From: Mycolicibacterium vinylchloridicum | GTDB taxonomy: Bacteria; Actinomycetota; Actinomycetes; Mycobacteriales; Mycobacteriaceae | Assembly: GCF_013404075.1 (NCBI RefSeq) | Contig: NZ_JACBJQ010000013.1 | Span: 62,001 to 126,000, forward strand | DNA length: 64,000 bases | Reading direction: 5' to 3' | Part shown: positions 50,631 through 62,903 of the stretch, one piece after another | How the letters are laid out: the number at the start of each line of letters is the position of its first letter | Numbering within the stretch: the first letter of the stretch is position 1 | Translations under genes and position numbers: made by a program | The notes under the pieces: model-generated | The model's input: only the letters and a program-made list of their open reading frames with translations | Told to the model about the DNA's origin: nothing | The model's database searches: none

Positions 50631-51548
50631 TTATCGGTTCTGCTGTAGTGCGGCGGACAACCGGTCGGCGGTATCGCGCTGCCAGGCCACGTAGTCCTTG
50701 CCCGCGGGCAGCGTCTCGGTGACGCTGACGACGGGGATTCCGGCGCTCTGGGCGGCGGCCTGGACCTGCTTGGTCACCTCGGTCACGGTCTGCTCGTTGA
50801 ACACCACGGCCGCCACCTGGCGGCTCTTGATGAGGTCCAGCATGGCGGCCACGTCGACGGGGGCGGGGTCGGTGTCCTGCTCCACGGCGCTGGCGAATCC
50901 GGCGGGTGTCTTGTCCGTCAGGCCGGCGGCCACCAGCAGGTAGTGGGCGACGGGTTCGGTGGCGACGACGGCCGCGCCCGGATGGCTGGTGCGGATCGCC
51001 GTCTCGGTCTGGGCGATGGCATCGACATTGCGGTCGAAGGTTTCGGCGTTGGCCTTGTAGTCGGCAGCGTGCGCCGGGTCGTCCGAGGCCAGCTTGTCGG
51101 CGATCTTGGCGGCGACGGCCTTGGCCGTGTTCAAGTCGTAGAAGACGTGCTCGTTGGCCGGCTGCGACTCGCCGGGCGGCGCCTGAAGCAGCGAGAACGC
51201 GTCGACCGAGGCCACCCCGGGATGGCTGGACAAGACGTCGTCGACCCAGTGGTCGTAGCCGCCGCCGTTGAAGACGACCAGTGACGCGTCGGCGATCGCC
51301 GCAGCATTGGCGGGGCTGGCCTCGAAGGAGTGCGGGTCGGCCGAGGCGCTGGTGATGATCGAGGTCACCTTGGCGTGGTCGCCGGCGACGGCCTGCGCGA
51401 CGCTGCCCCAGACGTCGGTGGAAGCCACCACGGTCGGGGTCTGGTCCTGCGCACTGCCCGGTGACTTGTCGCCGCCGCACGCGGTGAGCCCCGCCGTCAG
51501 CGCCAGCATCGACACACCGATGACCGTCCGGATCGCCGCAGTGCGCAC
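50631..51548 (-). CDS. znuA: Zinc/manganese-type ABC transporter binding lipoprotein
   Basis: A 305-residue cluster A-I (ZnuA/TroA type) binding protein with a signal peptide ending in the lipobox LTAC (lipidated Cys24). Metal ligands are expected from His in ADPHSFE, ANEHVFYDL and the later Glu and Asp residues. The loop between the first two His sites is short and lacks the long His-rich stretch of many ZnuA proteins, which leaves zinc or manganese open. The promoter carries two different palindromes. Confidence 0.87.
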   Translation of the reverse strand: MRTAAIRTVIGVSMLALTAGLTACGGDKSPGSAQDQTPTVVASTDVWGSVAQAVAGDHAKVTSIITSASADPHSFEASPANAAAIADASLVVFNGGGYDHWVDDVLSSHPGVASVDAFSLLQAPPGESQPANEHVFYDLNTAKAVAAKIADKLASDDPAHAADYKANAETFDRNVDAIAQTETAIRTSHPGAAVVATEPVAHYLLVAAGLTDKTPAGFASAVEQDTDPAPVDVAAMLDLIKSRQVAAVVFNEQTVTEVTKQVQAAAQSAGIPVVSVTETLPAGKDYVAWQRDTADRLSAALQQNR

Positions 51549-51565
51549 GATCTCTCCTCTCCGTC

Positions 51566-51579
51566 TTAGGTCAACCTAA
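51566..51579. promoter_or_regulatory. DtxR/MntR-like inverted repeat in the znuA promoter
   Basis: TTAGGT-CA-ACCTAA is an inverted repeat with half-sites identical to the outer parts of the mycobacterial IdeR iron box, but with 2 rather than 7 bases between. That spacing may suit the manganese regulator MntR of the same family. It ends 17 bases upstream of the znuA GTG. Confidence 0.5.
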
Positions 51580-51585
51580 TACAAA

Positions 51586-51602
51586 TGAAAACCGTTTCCA
51601 AT
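51586..51602. promoter_or_regulatory. Zur-like box in the znuA/lacI gap
   Basis: TGAAAACCGTTTCCA (51586-51600) is an imperfect palindrome, mismatched at one symmetric pair besides its centre, in an AT-rich spot. Its TGAAAA half resembles mycobacterial Zur (FurB) zinc boxes. It lies between znuA and the divergent LacI gene. Confidence 0.5.
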
Positions 51603-51658
51603 AACTCTATGCCATCGGTACCTGTCGAACGCAAGTCCATGCGCTAGCCTCACGGAGC

Positions 51659-52759
51659 ATGTCCAGAAGTCCCACGCCGCGGCGGCGTGCGACCCTGGCC
51701 TCACTCGCCGCCGAGCTCAAGGTGTCGCGGACCACGATCTCCAACGCCTACAACCGCCCCGACCAGTTGTCGGCCGATTTGCGGGAGCGGGTGCTCGCCA
51801 CCGCGAAACGGCTGGGGTACGCCGGCCCGGATCCGGTGGCCCGCTCGCTGCGCACGCGCAAGGCCGGCGCCGTCGGCCTGGTGATCACCGAGCCGCTGAC
51901 CTACGCGTTCAGCGATCCGGCCGCGTTGAATTTCGTTGCTGGACTTGCCGAATCGTGTGAGGAGGCCGGCCAGGGCCTGCTGCTGGTGGCCGTCGGCCCG
52001 GACCGAAGTCTTTCGGACGGAACGAATTCGGTCTTGGGCGCGGGCGTGGACGGCTTCGTGGTGTACGCAGCCTCCGACGACGACCCGTATCTGCAGACGG
52101 TGCTGCAGCGCCACGTGCCGGTGGTCGTGGTCGACCAGCCGAAGGACGTGCCCGGCGCATCGCGGGTCTGCATCGACGACCGCGGCGCCACAAGGGAACT
52201 CGCCGAATACGTCATCGGTCTGGGCCACCACGAGATCGGTCTTCTGACGATGCGGCTGGGTACCGAACGACGGGTCGGAGATCAGACCGCCGGCGTGGTG
52301 AGTGCGGAACGTTTGGACAGCTCGAACTTTCACGTCCAGAGCGAGCGGATCGGCGGGGTGCGCGACGCGATGACCGCCGCCGGGCTGGATCCGGAATCCC
52401 TGACGATCGTCGAAAGCTACGAGCACCTGCCGGCCTCCGGAGCGGTGGCCGCCGAGCTTGCGTTGCAGACCAACCCGCGGATCACCGCACTGATGTGCAC
52501 CGCCGACGTGCTCGCCATCTCGGCGATGGATTACCTACGCGCGCATGGTATTTACGTGCCAGGAAAGATGACCGTCACCGGATTCGACGGGATTCCCGAG
52601 GCGCTGAGCCGGGGCCTGACGACGGTGTCGCAGAACAGTCTGGAGAAGGGCAAGCGCGCCGGCCGGCTGCTGCACAATCCGCCGCGCGACGGTCTGCCGG
52701 TGATCGATGTGCTGCCCACCGAATTGGTGCGGGGACGGACGGCAGGCCCGCCGGCCTAG
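51659..52759 (+). CDS. LacI-family transcriptional regulator
   Basis: A 366-residue repressor. The LacI helix-turn-helix is at about residues 10-32 ([20 protein letters not shown]) with the hinge helix after it, and a periplasmic-binding-protein-like effector domain follows, with [15 protein letters not shown] and [19 protein letters not shown]. It matches Rv3575c by position. TAGCCT lies eight bases before the ATG, but GGAG is also present, so a short leader is possible. The stop interlocks with the convergent PGRS-like gene at CTAG. Confidence 0.87.
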   Translation: MSRSPTPRRRATLASLAAELKVSRTTISNAYNRPDQLSADLRERVLATAKRLGYAGPDPVARSLRTRKAGAVGLVITEPLTYAFSDPAALNFVAGLAESCEEAGQGLLLVAVGPDRSLSDGTNSVLGAGVDGFVVYAASDDDPYLQTVLQRHVPVVVVDQPKDVPGASRVCIDDRGATRELAEYVIGLGHHEIGLLTMRLGTERRVGDQTAGVVSAERLDSSNFHVQSERIGGVRDAMTAAGLDPESLTIVESYEHLPASGAVAAELALQTNPRITALMCTADVLAISAMDYLRAHGIYVPGKMTVTGFDGIPEALSRGLTTVSQNSLEKGKRAGRLLHNPPRDGLPVIDVLPTELVRGRTAGPPA

Positions 52760-54279
52760 TGCGGACCACCGGGGCCGCCGGTCCCGCCCGCGCCGCCGAC
52801 CCCGCTCTTCTGCGCACTTCCGGCGCCCCCCGCAGTCGCGCCGCCCTGGCCCGCGCCACCGGCTCCACCCGCTCCACCGGGAGCGTTGCCCGTGCCGGTA
52901 CCGGCGTTGCCGCCATCCCCGCCACGGCCGCCCGCGCCTCCGACGGCAGTCCCGGCATTTCCGGTACCGCCCTTGCCGCCCGCGCCGCCCTGGTTCGGAT
53001 TGGAACCATCGCCGCCGGTACCGCCATGGCCGCCCGCCCCACCGTCGCCGCCAGTTTTCCCGCCACCGCCGTTTCCGCCGTCGCCGCCCGCATTCCCTTT
53101 GCCGCCGTCACCGGCAAAGCCGACGACGGTGCTCGTGCCGTCCCCGCCGTCGCCGCCGCTACCGCCGGCCCCGCCAGTACCTCCGGTTCCGTCGCTGCCG
53201 CCGTCGCCGCCGTCGCCGCCGCCACCTCCGAGGCCGCCGGTGAGACCACCAGACTTAGGGCCGGTGGACCCGGTGCCGCCGCCACCGCCGTCGCCGCCGT
53301 CGCCCCCGGTGCCAGTGAGGCTTCCGCCGCTACCGCCCTTGCCGCCCGTGCCACCGGCTCCGCCGGTACCACCGGTGCCATCGGCTTTCGTGCTGTCGGG
53401 TGTGCCGCCGTCGCCGCCCTTACCACCGGTACCACCGTGGCCGAACAATCCCGCCCCGTTGCCGCCCTCGCCCCCGGTGCCGCCGTTCCCGGCGGAAGTG
53501 GCACCACTACCGCCGTCACCACCCTTGCCGCCCGTCCCGCCGTCGCCGTCGAGACCCCAGGCGCCGGAAGTGCCCAGCGCGCCGGCATGTCCGCCCTCGC
53601 CCGCGTCACCGCCGTCACCGCCCCGGCCGCCGTTGCCGCCGTCGATCCCGAGTGCGGGCGTGCTGCCGCCGGTGCCGCCTTGGCCGCCGGTCCCGCCGGC
53701 ACCGCCTTTGCCGCCGTTGCCAAACAGCGAGCCGCCGGCGCCGCCAGATCCCCCGTTTCCGCCGCGACCGCCCGCGTCACCGGTTCCCAACTTGCCATCT
53801 GCCTGAACAGAATTCGCGCCATCGGATCCGGTCCCGCCAGTGCCGCCCGCCCCACCGGCGCCACCATTGCCGATCAGCCCGGCCCGGCCGCCGTTTCCGC
53901 CGTCTTGACCGGGCGCACCGTCGGCACCGTCACCACCGTTTCCGATCAGCCAGCCGCCGTTGCGGCCGTCGGCGCCAGGAGTGGTTGCGTCGGCGCCATT
54001 GCCGATAGCGCCGAAGGTGATGGTCAGCAGCAGGGTGTCCCCGGCGCTGGCCGCGGCCATCGGGGTCGCGGACGCCGCGGAGGCGGTGGAGGTGGCGTGG
54101 CCGCAGGGCAGACCCGGCCAGCACGTCGGCGTGGCCGGCAACGGCACCCCGACCGAGGCCAGCCGCACCTGTGCTGTGGCGAGCCGCGGTGGCGCTGCCG
54201 AATCTGGGTGCAGCGGGAGCGTCCAGACAACTCCAGCTCCGACAATCATTGCGGCACAGCAGGTCACCCGGTTGCTCAT
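52756..54279 (-). CDS. Secreted glycine-rich PGRS-like protein without PE domain (second copy)
   Basis: A 507-residue protein. The N-terminus ([18 protein letters not shown]) is a signal peptide, followed by a head with VRLASV, a CX5C pair (CWPGLPC), [10 protein letters not shown] and [10 protein letters not shown], matching the paralogue at 44574. From about residue 105 the sequence is Gly-Gly-X repeats with [10 protein letters not shown]. It has no PE domain. The convergent LacI gene shares its CTAG stop. Function is unknown. Confidence 0.8.
   Translation of the reverse strand: MSNRVTCCAAMIVGAGVVWTLPLHPDSAAPPRLATAQVRLASVGVPLPATPTCWPGLPCGHATSTASAASATPMAAASAGDTLLLTITFGAIGNGADATTPGADGRNGGWLIGNGGDGADGAPGQDGGNGGRAGLIGNGGAGGAGGTGGTGSDGANSVQADGKLGTGDAGGRGGNGGSGGAGGSLFGNGGKGGAGGTGGQGGTGGSTPALGIDGGNGGRGGDGGDAGEGGHAGALGTSGAWGLDGDGGTGGKGGDGGSGATSAGNGGTGGEGGNGAGLFGHGGTGGKGGDGGTPDSTKADGTGGTGGAGGTGGKGGSGGSLTGTGGDGGDGGGGGTGSTGPKSGGLTGGLGGGGGDGGDGGSDGTGGTGGAGGSGGDGGDGTSTVVGFAGDGGKGNAGGDGGNGGGGKTGGDGGAGGHGGTGGDGSNPNQGGAGGKGGTGNAGTAVGGAGGRGGDGGNAGTGTGNAPGGAGGAGGAGQGGATAGGAGSAQKSGVGGAGGTGGPGGPH
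52800..53962 (-). repeat. PGRS-type GGX coding repeat (second copy)
   Basis: About 1.15 kb of degenerate GGX-coding units, as in the first copy. Read on the plus strand it gives a long Pro-rich open frame, which is an artefact of the repeat. Confidence 0.85.
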
Positions 54280-54353
54280 GACATCCCCCGTCGGTCGGGG
54301 CAGATCCGGCGGATCGCCCGAAACCGATCGTCACGGACGACAGCGGGGATGGC

Positions 54354-55130
54354 TTAAGTAGAGCGATACTCCAATTGCGCGCGCGCCTGCAGCAGAACTG
54401 TCAGCGCGGTCGCAACATCGTCGGGGGAGTCCACCCGAAAGCGGGCCAGGGTCTCACCCGGACCCACTTTCACGCCGATATCGCCGTCGGCCAGCCGGCT
54501 GAACGCCTTCTCGTCGGTGACGTCGTCGCCGAAGAACACCACCGCGCTGGCGTCGCACGCCTGCCGCAGCTGGTCGAGCGCGGCGCCCTTGTCGGTGTCA
54601 ATGACCGCAAACTCGCGGACCGCCTTGCCCTCGGTGACGTGAACATCCCAGTCCCGCACCGCATTCAGCGCTTCGTCGAGTGCCTGCTGAGCTTGGTCGG
54701 GGACCGTGTTGCGGACATGGAAGGCCACGCTGACCGGCTTGTTTTCGACAGTGGCCCCGGGATAGCGCTGGGTCAGTTCCGTCATCGTCCGTTCGAGTTC
54801 GGCGAGCAGAGCCTTGGCCGAACCGTCGATCGCGTCGAGGAAGTCGGCGTCGAACTCCGCGCCGTGACTGCCGACCAGATGGACATCGGCCAGGGCACCC
54901 GACAGCTCTCGCAGGGTGCTCAGCGCCCGCCCTGAGATCAGCGCAGCACTGGTATCCGGCAGGACCGCCAGCGCGGCAAGAGCCTCGGCGGCAGCCGGGA
55001 TGGGGCGGGCATCGGGCGGGTTGGCCACGATCGGCGCGATGGTGCCGTCGAAATCCGAGGCCACCAACAACCGCGGGACGCGGGCGACGTGGCTCAGCGC
55101 GCGCTGCAGGTCTTCTCCGAACACGGGCAC
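54354..55130 (-). CDS. otsB: Trehalose-6-phosphate phosphatase
   Basis: A 258-residue HAD-type phosphatase making free trehalose. SDFDGTIAPI carries the nucleophilic Asp (DFDGT), LISGRALS the second motif, and FFGDDVTDEKAF the acidic Mg site. Trehalose matters for mycolate transfer and stress. The GTG at 55130 begins seven bases after the kstR stop, so it may be cotranscribed with kstR; GTG 55124 is an alternative. No otsA is nearby. Confidence 0.93.
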   Translation of the reverse strand: MPVFGEDLQRALSHVARVPRLLVASDFDGTIAPIVANPPDARPIPAAAEALAALAVLPDTSAALISGRALSTLRELSGALADVHLVGSHGAEFDADFLDAIDGSAKALLAELERTMTELTQRYPGATVENKPVSVAFHVRNTVPDQAQQALDEALNAVRDWDVHVTEGKAVREFAVIDTDKGAALDQLRQACDASAVVFFGDDVTDEKAFSRLADGDIGVKVGPGETLARFRVDSPDDVATALTVLLQARAQLEYRST

Positions 55131-55137
55131 CGGAGTC

Positions 55138-55803
55138 TCAGGACTCGCCGTCGTCGCCGATCAGAAGGCGGACGGCAAGGTCGAGTCGTTTGCTGACGTC
55201 GGTTGCCGAGGCCCGGCGGGTCAGCCAGGCCAGCAGGTTCGACAGCCAGACATCGGAGATGACGCGGGCGATGTGGTACTGGTCCTCGGTCGGCTCTCCG
55301 TCGCTCATGGCGCGGGCGAACATGCTGTCGATGATCTTCTCGACGTGATCAACCTCACCGGCCGCCGAGGCGTCGGCGAACACATAGGCCCGCGTCATCG
55401 CCTCGGTCAGCAGCGGGTTGCGCTGCATGGCCCGGTTCAGCTTGCTGACCATGAAGTTCAGTCGCTGGAACGGCGAACCGCCGGCCACCACGGACCGGTC
55501 GGTCTTGGAATCGATGCGCTCGAACTCCCGGGCCAGCGCGGAAACCAGCAGGTGGACCTTGGACGGAAAGTAGCGGTACAGCGTGCCGACGGCCACGTCG
55601 GCGCGATCGGCGACCGCGCGCATTTGGACCGCCTCGTACCCGCCCTTGGAGGCGATGGCCATGGTGGCATCCAGGATGCGCTTACGGCGCTCACGCTGGG
55701 CTTCTGAGCCCAGCTCTGATTCGGCGAGAACTGACACCGGCATCACCTCGCGTGGCTGCGAGCCCGCACCGCCTGCCGAGGATTTCTGCACTGGCGATGA
55801 CAT
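55138..55803 (-). CDS. kstR: TetR-family cholesterol-catabolism repressor KstR
   Basis: A 221-residue repressor whose relief by cholesterol-derived CoA thioesters switches on steroid breakdown in mycobacteria. The helix-turn-helix (about residues 50-90) reads MRAVADRADVAVGTLYRYFPS. The first 20 residues (MSSPVQKSS...) agree with the M. tuberculosis upstream reading; ATG 55743 (MPVSVLAES), with GAGG close before it, is the alternative start. An exact operator lies at 55948-55961 between this gene and fadE34. Confidence 0.95.
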   Translation of the reverse strand: MSSPVQKSSAGGAGSQPREVMPVSVLAESELGSEAQRERRKRILDATMAIASKGGYEAVQMRAVADRADVAVGTLYRYFPSKVHLLVSALAREFERIDSKTDRSVVAGGSPFQRLNFMVSKLNRAMQRNPLLTEAMTRAYVFADASAAGEVDHVEKIIDSMFARAMSDGEPTEDQYHIARVISDVWLSNLLAWLTRRASATDVSKRLDLAVRLLIGDDGES

Positions 55804-55947
55804 GGGTTCGGTCAGCTCCTTCCAAGGGCCGTTTCTGGGGGAAACGATACGCATCGCTAGACTGCGTCGCGTATCTCTGCGTCCCCCAGGACAGCCGCGT
55901 GTCCTGCTGCGATGCTGGTCGACTTGACTGTTGATCGCTTGCACTAT

Positions 55948-55961
55948 TAGAACACGTTCTA
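55948..55961. promoter_or_regulatory. KstR operator between kstR and fadE34
   Basis: TAGAACACGTTCTA fits the known KstR motif TnnAACnnGTTnnA at every fixed position. It serves fadE34 and possibly kstR. Confidence 0.88.
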
Positions 55962-56014
55962 GTGGGCCTACGAGATTTTCAGCGGCCCCTCTTTGTGAAA
56001 CCTAGGAGCCGACG

Positions 56015-58120
56015 TTGTCTGCGACCATCACCGACGAACAGTTTGCCGCCCGGGAGTTGGTCCGCAGCTGGGCCGCATCGTCTGGTGCCCTTGCCGCGGT
56101 GCGCGACGTCGAACACGGCACGCCAGATGCCTGGCGCCCGATTTATCGCGGCCTGGCCGAGCTGGGACTCTTCGGTGTCGCGGTGGCCGAGGACGCCGGC
56201 GGGGCCGGCGGGTCCGTGCAGGACCTGTGCGCCATGGTCGAGGAAGCCGCGCGGGCACTGATCCCGGGACCGGTCGCGACGACGGCGGTGGCCACGCTGC
56301 TGGTCACCGATGCCGAACTGCTCGAAGCGCTGATGTCCGGGGCGGCGACGGCCGGGCTGTCGCTGGCCGCAGACCTGACGCTGGACGGCGACACGGTGTC
56401 GGGCACCGCTCAGTACGTGCTCGGCGCGGATACCTCCGGCGTGCTCCTGTTGCCGGTGGGTGACGACGTCGTCGTGGTCGACGCCGCCGCCGACGGCGTG
56501 ACGCTCGAGTTGCTCGCGGCCACCGACTTCTCCCGCCCACTGGCCAAGGTCACGGTCAACGCCGCACCGGCCGCCACGCTGGCGGGCTCGCGCCGCCGAT
56601 TCGAGGACCTGACCGCCACGGTGCTGGCCGCCGAGACCGCCGGCGTGGCCCGCTGGACGCTGGACACCGCCGTCGAGTACGCCAAGGTGCGCGAGCAGTT
56701 CGGCAAGCCGATCGGCAGCTTCCAGGCCATCAAGCACATGTGCGCCGAGATGCTGTTGCGCTCGCAGCAGGCCGCGGTTGCCGCCGCCGACGCCGCGGTC
56801 GCGGTGTCGGGTGAAGATGACAAGCAGCTCGCCATCGCCGCGGCGATCGCCGCCGCTATCGGCATCGAGTCAGCCAAGGCCAACGCCAAGGACTGCATCC
56901 AGGTGCTCGGCGGTATCGGAATCACGTGGGAGCACGACGCTCACCTGTACCTTCGCCGGGCCTACAGCATCGGCCAGATCCTCGGCGGCCGTCCGGCGTG
57001 GCTGCGCCGCGTCGGCGCGCTGACGCTGGAGGGGGTGCGCCGCGAGTTGCACATCGACCTGGAGTCCGTCGCCCATCTGCAGCCCGAAATCGCCGCTGCC
57101 GCAGCACAAGTGGCGGCCCTTCCGGCCGACAAGCGACAGCCCGCGCTGGCCGAGACCGGCCTGCTCGCCCCGCACTGGCCCAAGCCGTACGGGCGCGAAG
57201 CCTCGCCTGCCGAGCAGTTGCTCATCGACTCCGAGCTGGCCAAGGTCGACGTGCAACGTCCCGATCTGGTGATCGGCTGGTGGGCGGTGCCGACGATTCT
57301 CGAGGGCGGCACGCCTGCGCAGATCGAGCAGTTCGTTCCGGCCACCCTGCGCGGCGAGATCATCTGGTGCCAGCTGTTTTCCGAGCCGGGCGCCGGATCG
57401 GACCTGGCCGCCCTGCGCACCAAAGCCGTTCGCACCGAGGGTGGTTGGAAGCTGACCGGGCAGAAGGTGTGGACGTCTGCCGCGCAGAAGGCGCATTGGG
57501 GCGTGTGTCTGGCGCGCACCGACCCCGATGCGCCAAAACACAAGGGCATCACCTACTTCCTGATCGACATGCGTTCGCCGGGCCTGCTGGTGCGGCCGCT
57601 TCGTGAGATCACCGGCGACGAGCTGTTCAACGAGGTGTTCTTCGACGAGGTCTTCGTGCCCGACGAGATGGTGGTCGGCACCGTCAACGACGGCTGGCGG
57701 CTGGCCCGCACCACCCTGGCCAACGAGCGGGTCGCGATGGCGCAGGGCACCGCCCTGGGCAATCCCGTCGAGGAGATGCTGCGCACGGTCGCCGAGCGGG
57801 AGCTCGATACTGCGCTGGCCGACCAGACGGCCAAGCTGATCCTGTCCGCGCAGGCGGGCTCACTGCTCGATCAGCGGATCGCGCAGCTTGCCGTCGGAGG
57901 ACACGACACCAGTGCAGAAGCCAGCGCGCGCAAGCTGATCGGTGTGCGGCACCGCCAGGCGCTGGCCGAGTTCCGTCAGGAACTGTGCGAGTCGGGCGGC
58001 CTCGTCATCGACGGGTTCGTGCACGACTTCCTCAACACCCGCTGCCTGACCATCGCCGGCGGCACCGAGCAGATCCTGCTCACCATGGCCGGCGAGCGGC
58101 TGCTGGGGTTGCCGCGCTAG
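56015..58120 (+). CDS. fadE34: Acyl-CoA dehydrogenase with internal duplication
   Basis: A 701-residue FAD enzyme with two acyl-CoA dehydrogenase-like halves (about residues 1-345 and 350-701), as in M. tuberculosis FadE34 (ChsE3), which acts in steroid side-chain beta-oxidation. The C-terminal half has EPGAGSDLAALRTKA and TIAGGTEQILL; the N-terminal half has VREQFGKPIGSFQAIKH. The TTG start has AGGAG six bases before it. A KstR operator lies upstream. Confidence 0.92.
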   Translation: MSATITDEQFAARELVRSWAASSGALAAVRDVEHGTPDAWRPIYRGLAELGLFGVAVAEDAGGAGGSVQDLCAMVEEAARALIPGPVATTAVATLLVTDAELLEALMSGAATAGLSLAADLTLDGDTVSGTAQYVLGADTSGVLLLPVGDDVVVVDAAADGVTLELLAATDFSRPLAKVTVNAAPAATLAGSRRRFEDLTATVLAAETAGVARWTLDTAVEYAKVREQFGKPIGSFQAIKHMCAEMLLRSQQAAVAAADAAVAVSGEDDKQLAIAAAIAAAIGIESAKANAKDCIQVLGGIGITWEHDAHLYLRRAYSIGQILGGRPAWLRRVGALTLEGVRRELHIDLESVAHLQPEIAAAAAQVAALPADKRQPALAETGLLAPHWPKPYGREASPAEQLLIDSELAKVDVQRPDLVIGWWAVPTILEGGTPAQIEQFVPATLRGEIIWCQLFSEPGAGSDLAALRTKAVRTEGGWKLTGQKVWTSAAQKAHWGVCLARTDPDAPKHKGITYFLIDMRSPGLLVRPLREITGDELFNEVFFDEVFVPDEMVVGTVNDGWRLARTTLANERVAMAQGTALGNPVEEMLRTVAERELDTALADQTAKLILSAQAGSLLDQRIAQLAVGGHDTSAEASARKLIGVRHRQALAEFRQELCESGGLVIDGFVHDFLNTRCLTIAGGTEQILLTMAGERLLGLPR

Positions 58121-58129
58121 GAAGCTGCC

Positions 58130-59197
58130 CTACTCGTCGTAGGTGACTTCCACCGAATCTGACTTTGGCCGAGCCTGGCAGCTCAGGATCAGTCCCTCTT
58201 CGATATCGCTGGGCTCCAGGACGTCGTTGATCTCCATCTCGACCTCGCCGCTGCGCTTGACGACCGCGCACGCGCCGCAGTGCCCCTCCCGGCACGAGAA
58301 CGGCACATCGAGCCCCTTGTCGAGGAGCACGTCGAGCAGTTTGGCGCTGCGCGGCCACGACACGGTGTGGGTCTGTCCGTCGAGCTCGACGACTGCGGTC
58401 GCCGGCGGCTCGTCACCCTCGTCGGTGATCTTCACCGCGGCGAACGGATCGGTGTCCAGCGAGCGGAACACCTCGATGTGCACCTGCTTGGCCGGAACGG
58501 ACAGAGCCGACAGGGCCTCTTCGGCGGCGTTCATGAACGGGCCCGGCCCGCAGATGAACGCCTGCCGGTCGGTGTAGGGAGCCATCAGCTTGCTCAGCGC
58601 CGTGACGCTGGGCAGGCCTTGTACCGACTCCAGCCAATGCACGATCGTCAGCCGGTCGGGGTACTTGGCAGCGAGGTCACGAAGCGCGCTACCGAAGATG
58701 ACGGACTTCTCGTCCCGGTTGGCGTAGAGCAGCGTCACCTGGCCACTGCCCTGCGAGAGCGCCGACTTACAGATGGCCAGCATCGGGGTGATTCCACTGC
58801 CTGCGGCGATGAGCAGGAAATCGGCGTCGAGGGTCTTCGGCACGAAGGTGCCCGACGGCGCCAGGACGTGCATCTTCATGCCCCGGTGCGCGTGATCGCA
58901 CAGCCAGTTCGACGCATAGCCGTCGGCGGTGCGCTTGATGGTGACGGTCAGCGCGTCATCGGTGAACGGCGAGCTGCACAGCGAGTAGCAGCGGGCCACC
59001 GAGCCGGTGCGGTCGCTGGGGACGCGCAAGGTCAGGAACTGGCCGGGTGCGTACCGCAGGCGATCCGCCGGGATGTCCGCCCCCGCGGGCACGCCGAACA
59101 CCAATGATCGCGAGTCGTCGGTCTCCTCGACGACATCGGTCACTTCCAACTCGAGCACGTGGCTTCCCAGTGGCTCGTCCGGTGGAACCTGCGTCAC
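58130..59197 (-). CDS. kshB: 3-ketosteroid 9-alpha-hydroxylase reductase KshB
   Basis: A 355-residue reductase that passes electrons from NAD(P)H to the Rieske oxygenase KshA. A flavin domain (RCYSLCSS, GYASNWLCD), a nucleotide domain (LLIAAGSGITPMLAI) and a plant-type [2Fe-2S] ferredoxin domain at the C-terminus (CREGHCGAC and a final Cys in LSCQA) are in order. The GTG at 59197 gives the expected length, with AAGG upstream. It shares a KstR-controlled divergent promoter with hsaA. Confidence 0.93.
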   Translation of the reverse strand: MTQVPPDEPLGSHVLELEVTDVVEETDDSRSLVFGVPAGADIPADRLRYAPGQFLTLRVPSDRTGSVARCYSLCSSPFTDDALTVTIKRTADGYASNWLCDHAHRGMKMHVLAPSGTFVPKTLDADFLLIAAGSGITPMLAICKSALSQGSGQVTLLYANRDEKSVIFGSALRDLAAKYPDRLTIVHWLESVQGLPSVTALSKLMAPYTDRQAFICGPGPFMNAAEEALSALSVPAKQVHIEVFRSLDTDPFAAVKITDEGDEPPATAVVELDGQTHTVSWPRSAKLLDVLLDKGLDVPFSCREGHCGACAVVKRSGEVEMEINDVLEPSDIEEGLILSCQARPKSDSVEVTYDE

Positions 59198-59223
59198 GTT
59201 GCTTAGCCTTCCCTCCAGCCAAC

Positions 59224-59237
59224 TAGAACAGGTTACA
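59224..59237. promoter_or_regulatory. KstR operator (kshB side)
   Basis: TAGAACAGGTTACA fits TnnAACnnGTTnnA at every fixed position. It lies 27 bases before the kshB start. Confidence 0.8.
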
Positions 59238-59291
59238 GAAATGGGTTTACATATCGCTACCAGCCGCAGGCTCGCGCTGCTCGACACAAAG

Positions 59292-59305
59292 AGTAACGTG
59301 TTCTA
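59292..59305. promoter_or_regulatory. KstR operator-like site (hsaA side)
   Basis: AGTAACGTGTTCTA fits the KstR motif except for the first base (A for T). It lies about 40 bases before the hsaA start, and GGGAGG serves as ribosome site for hsaA. Confidence 0.7.
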
Positions 59306-59342
59306 GTCTTGGTCGAAGTAACGCACTTCTGGGAGGCATGCA

Positions 59343-62327
<2,985 letters not shown>

Positions 62328-62330
62328 CCG

Positions 62331-62897
62331 ATGTCGTCGCCCGCGATCGACCCTCGCACGTTCCGCCACGTGCTGGGGCAGTTCTGCACCGGCATCACGA
62401 TCATCACGACGGTCCACGACGACACACCGGTGGGGTTCGCCTGCCAGTCGTTCGCGGCGCTGTCGCTCGATCCGCCGCTGGTGCTGTTCTGCCCGACCAA
62501 GGTGTCGCGATCCTGGGCGGCGATCGAGGCCAGCGGAAAGTTCTGCGTCAACATCCTGCACGAGAAGCAACAGCATGTGTCCGCGCGGTTCGGCTCCAAG
62601 GAGCCGGACAAGTTCGCCGGAATCGATTGGACCCCAAGCAAGCTCGGATCACCGGTGATTGATGGCACGTTGGCGCATATCGACTGCACGGTGGCGTCGG
62701 TGACGGACGGCGGCGACCACTTCGTGGTGTTCGGCGCGGTGCACTCGCTGTCGGAGGTGCCCAAGACGAAGCCGCGGCCGCTGCTGTTCTACCGCGGCGA
62801 GTACACCGGTATCGAGCCAGACAAGAACACCCCGGCGCAATGGCGCGACGACCTCGACGCCTTCCTCACCGCCACCACACCCGACACTTGGCTGTAG
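62331..62897 (+). CDS. hsaB: Flavin reductase HsaB
   Basis: A 188-residue flavin reductase supplying reduced FMN/FAD to HsaA. The family's split-barrel signatures are CTGITIITTV, GFACQSFAALSLDPPLVLFC and HFVVFGAVHSL. It follows hsaC after three bases and closes the ring-degradation operon. Confidence 0.94.
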   Translation: MSSPAIDPRTFRHVLGQFCTGITIITTVHDDTPVGFACQSFAALSLDPPLVLFCPTKVSRSWAAIEASGKFCVNILHEKQQHVSARFGSKEPDKFAGIDWTPSKLGSPVIDGTLAHIDCTVASVTDGGDHFVVFGAVHSLSEVPKTKPRPLLFYRGEYTGIEPDKNTPAQWRDDLDAFLTATTPDTWL

Positions 62898-62903
62898 TCC
62901 GGT

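Noticed and set aside
52886..53806. Long proline-rich plus-strand frame
   Set aside because: It is the complement of the GGX repeat of the PGRS-like gene, where reverse-complemented Gly codons read as Pro and Ala. The minus frame has a signal peptide and the paralogous head.
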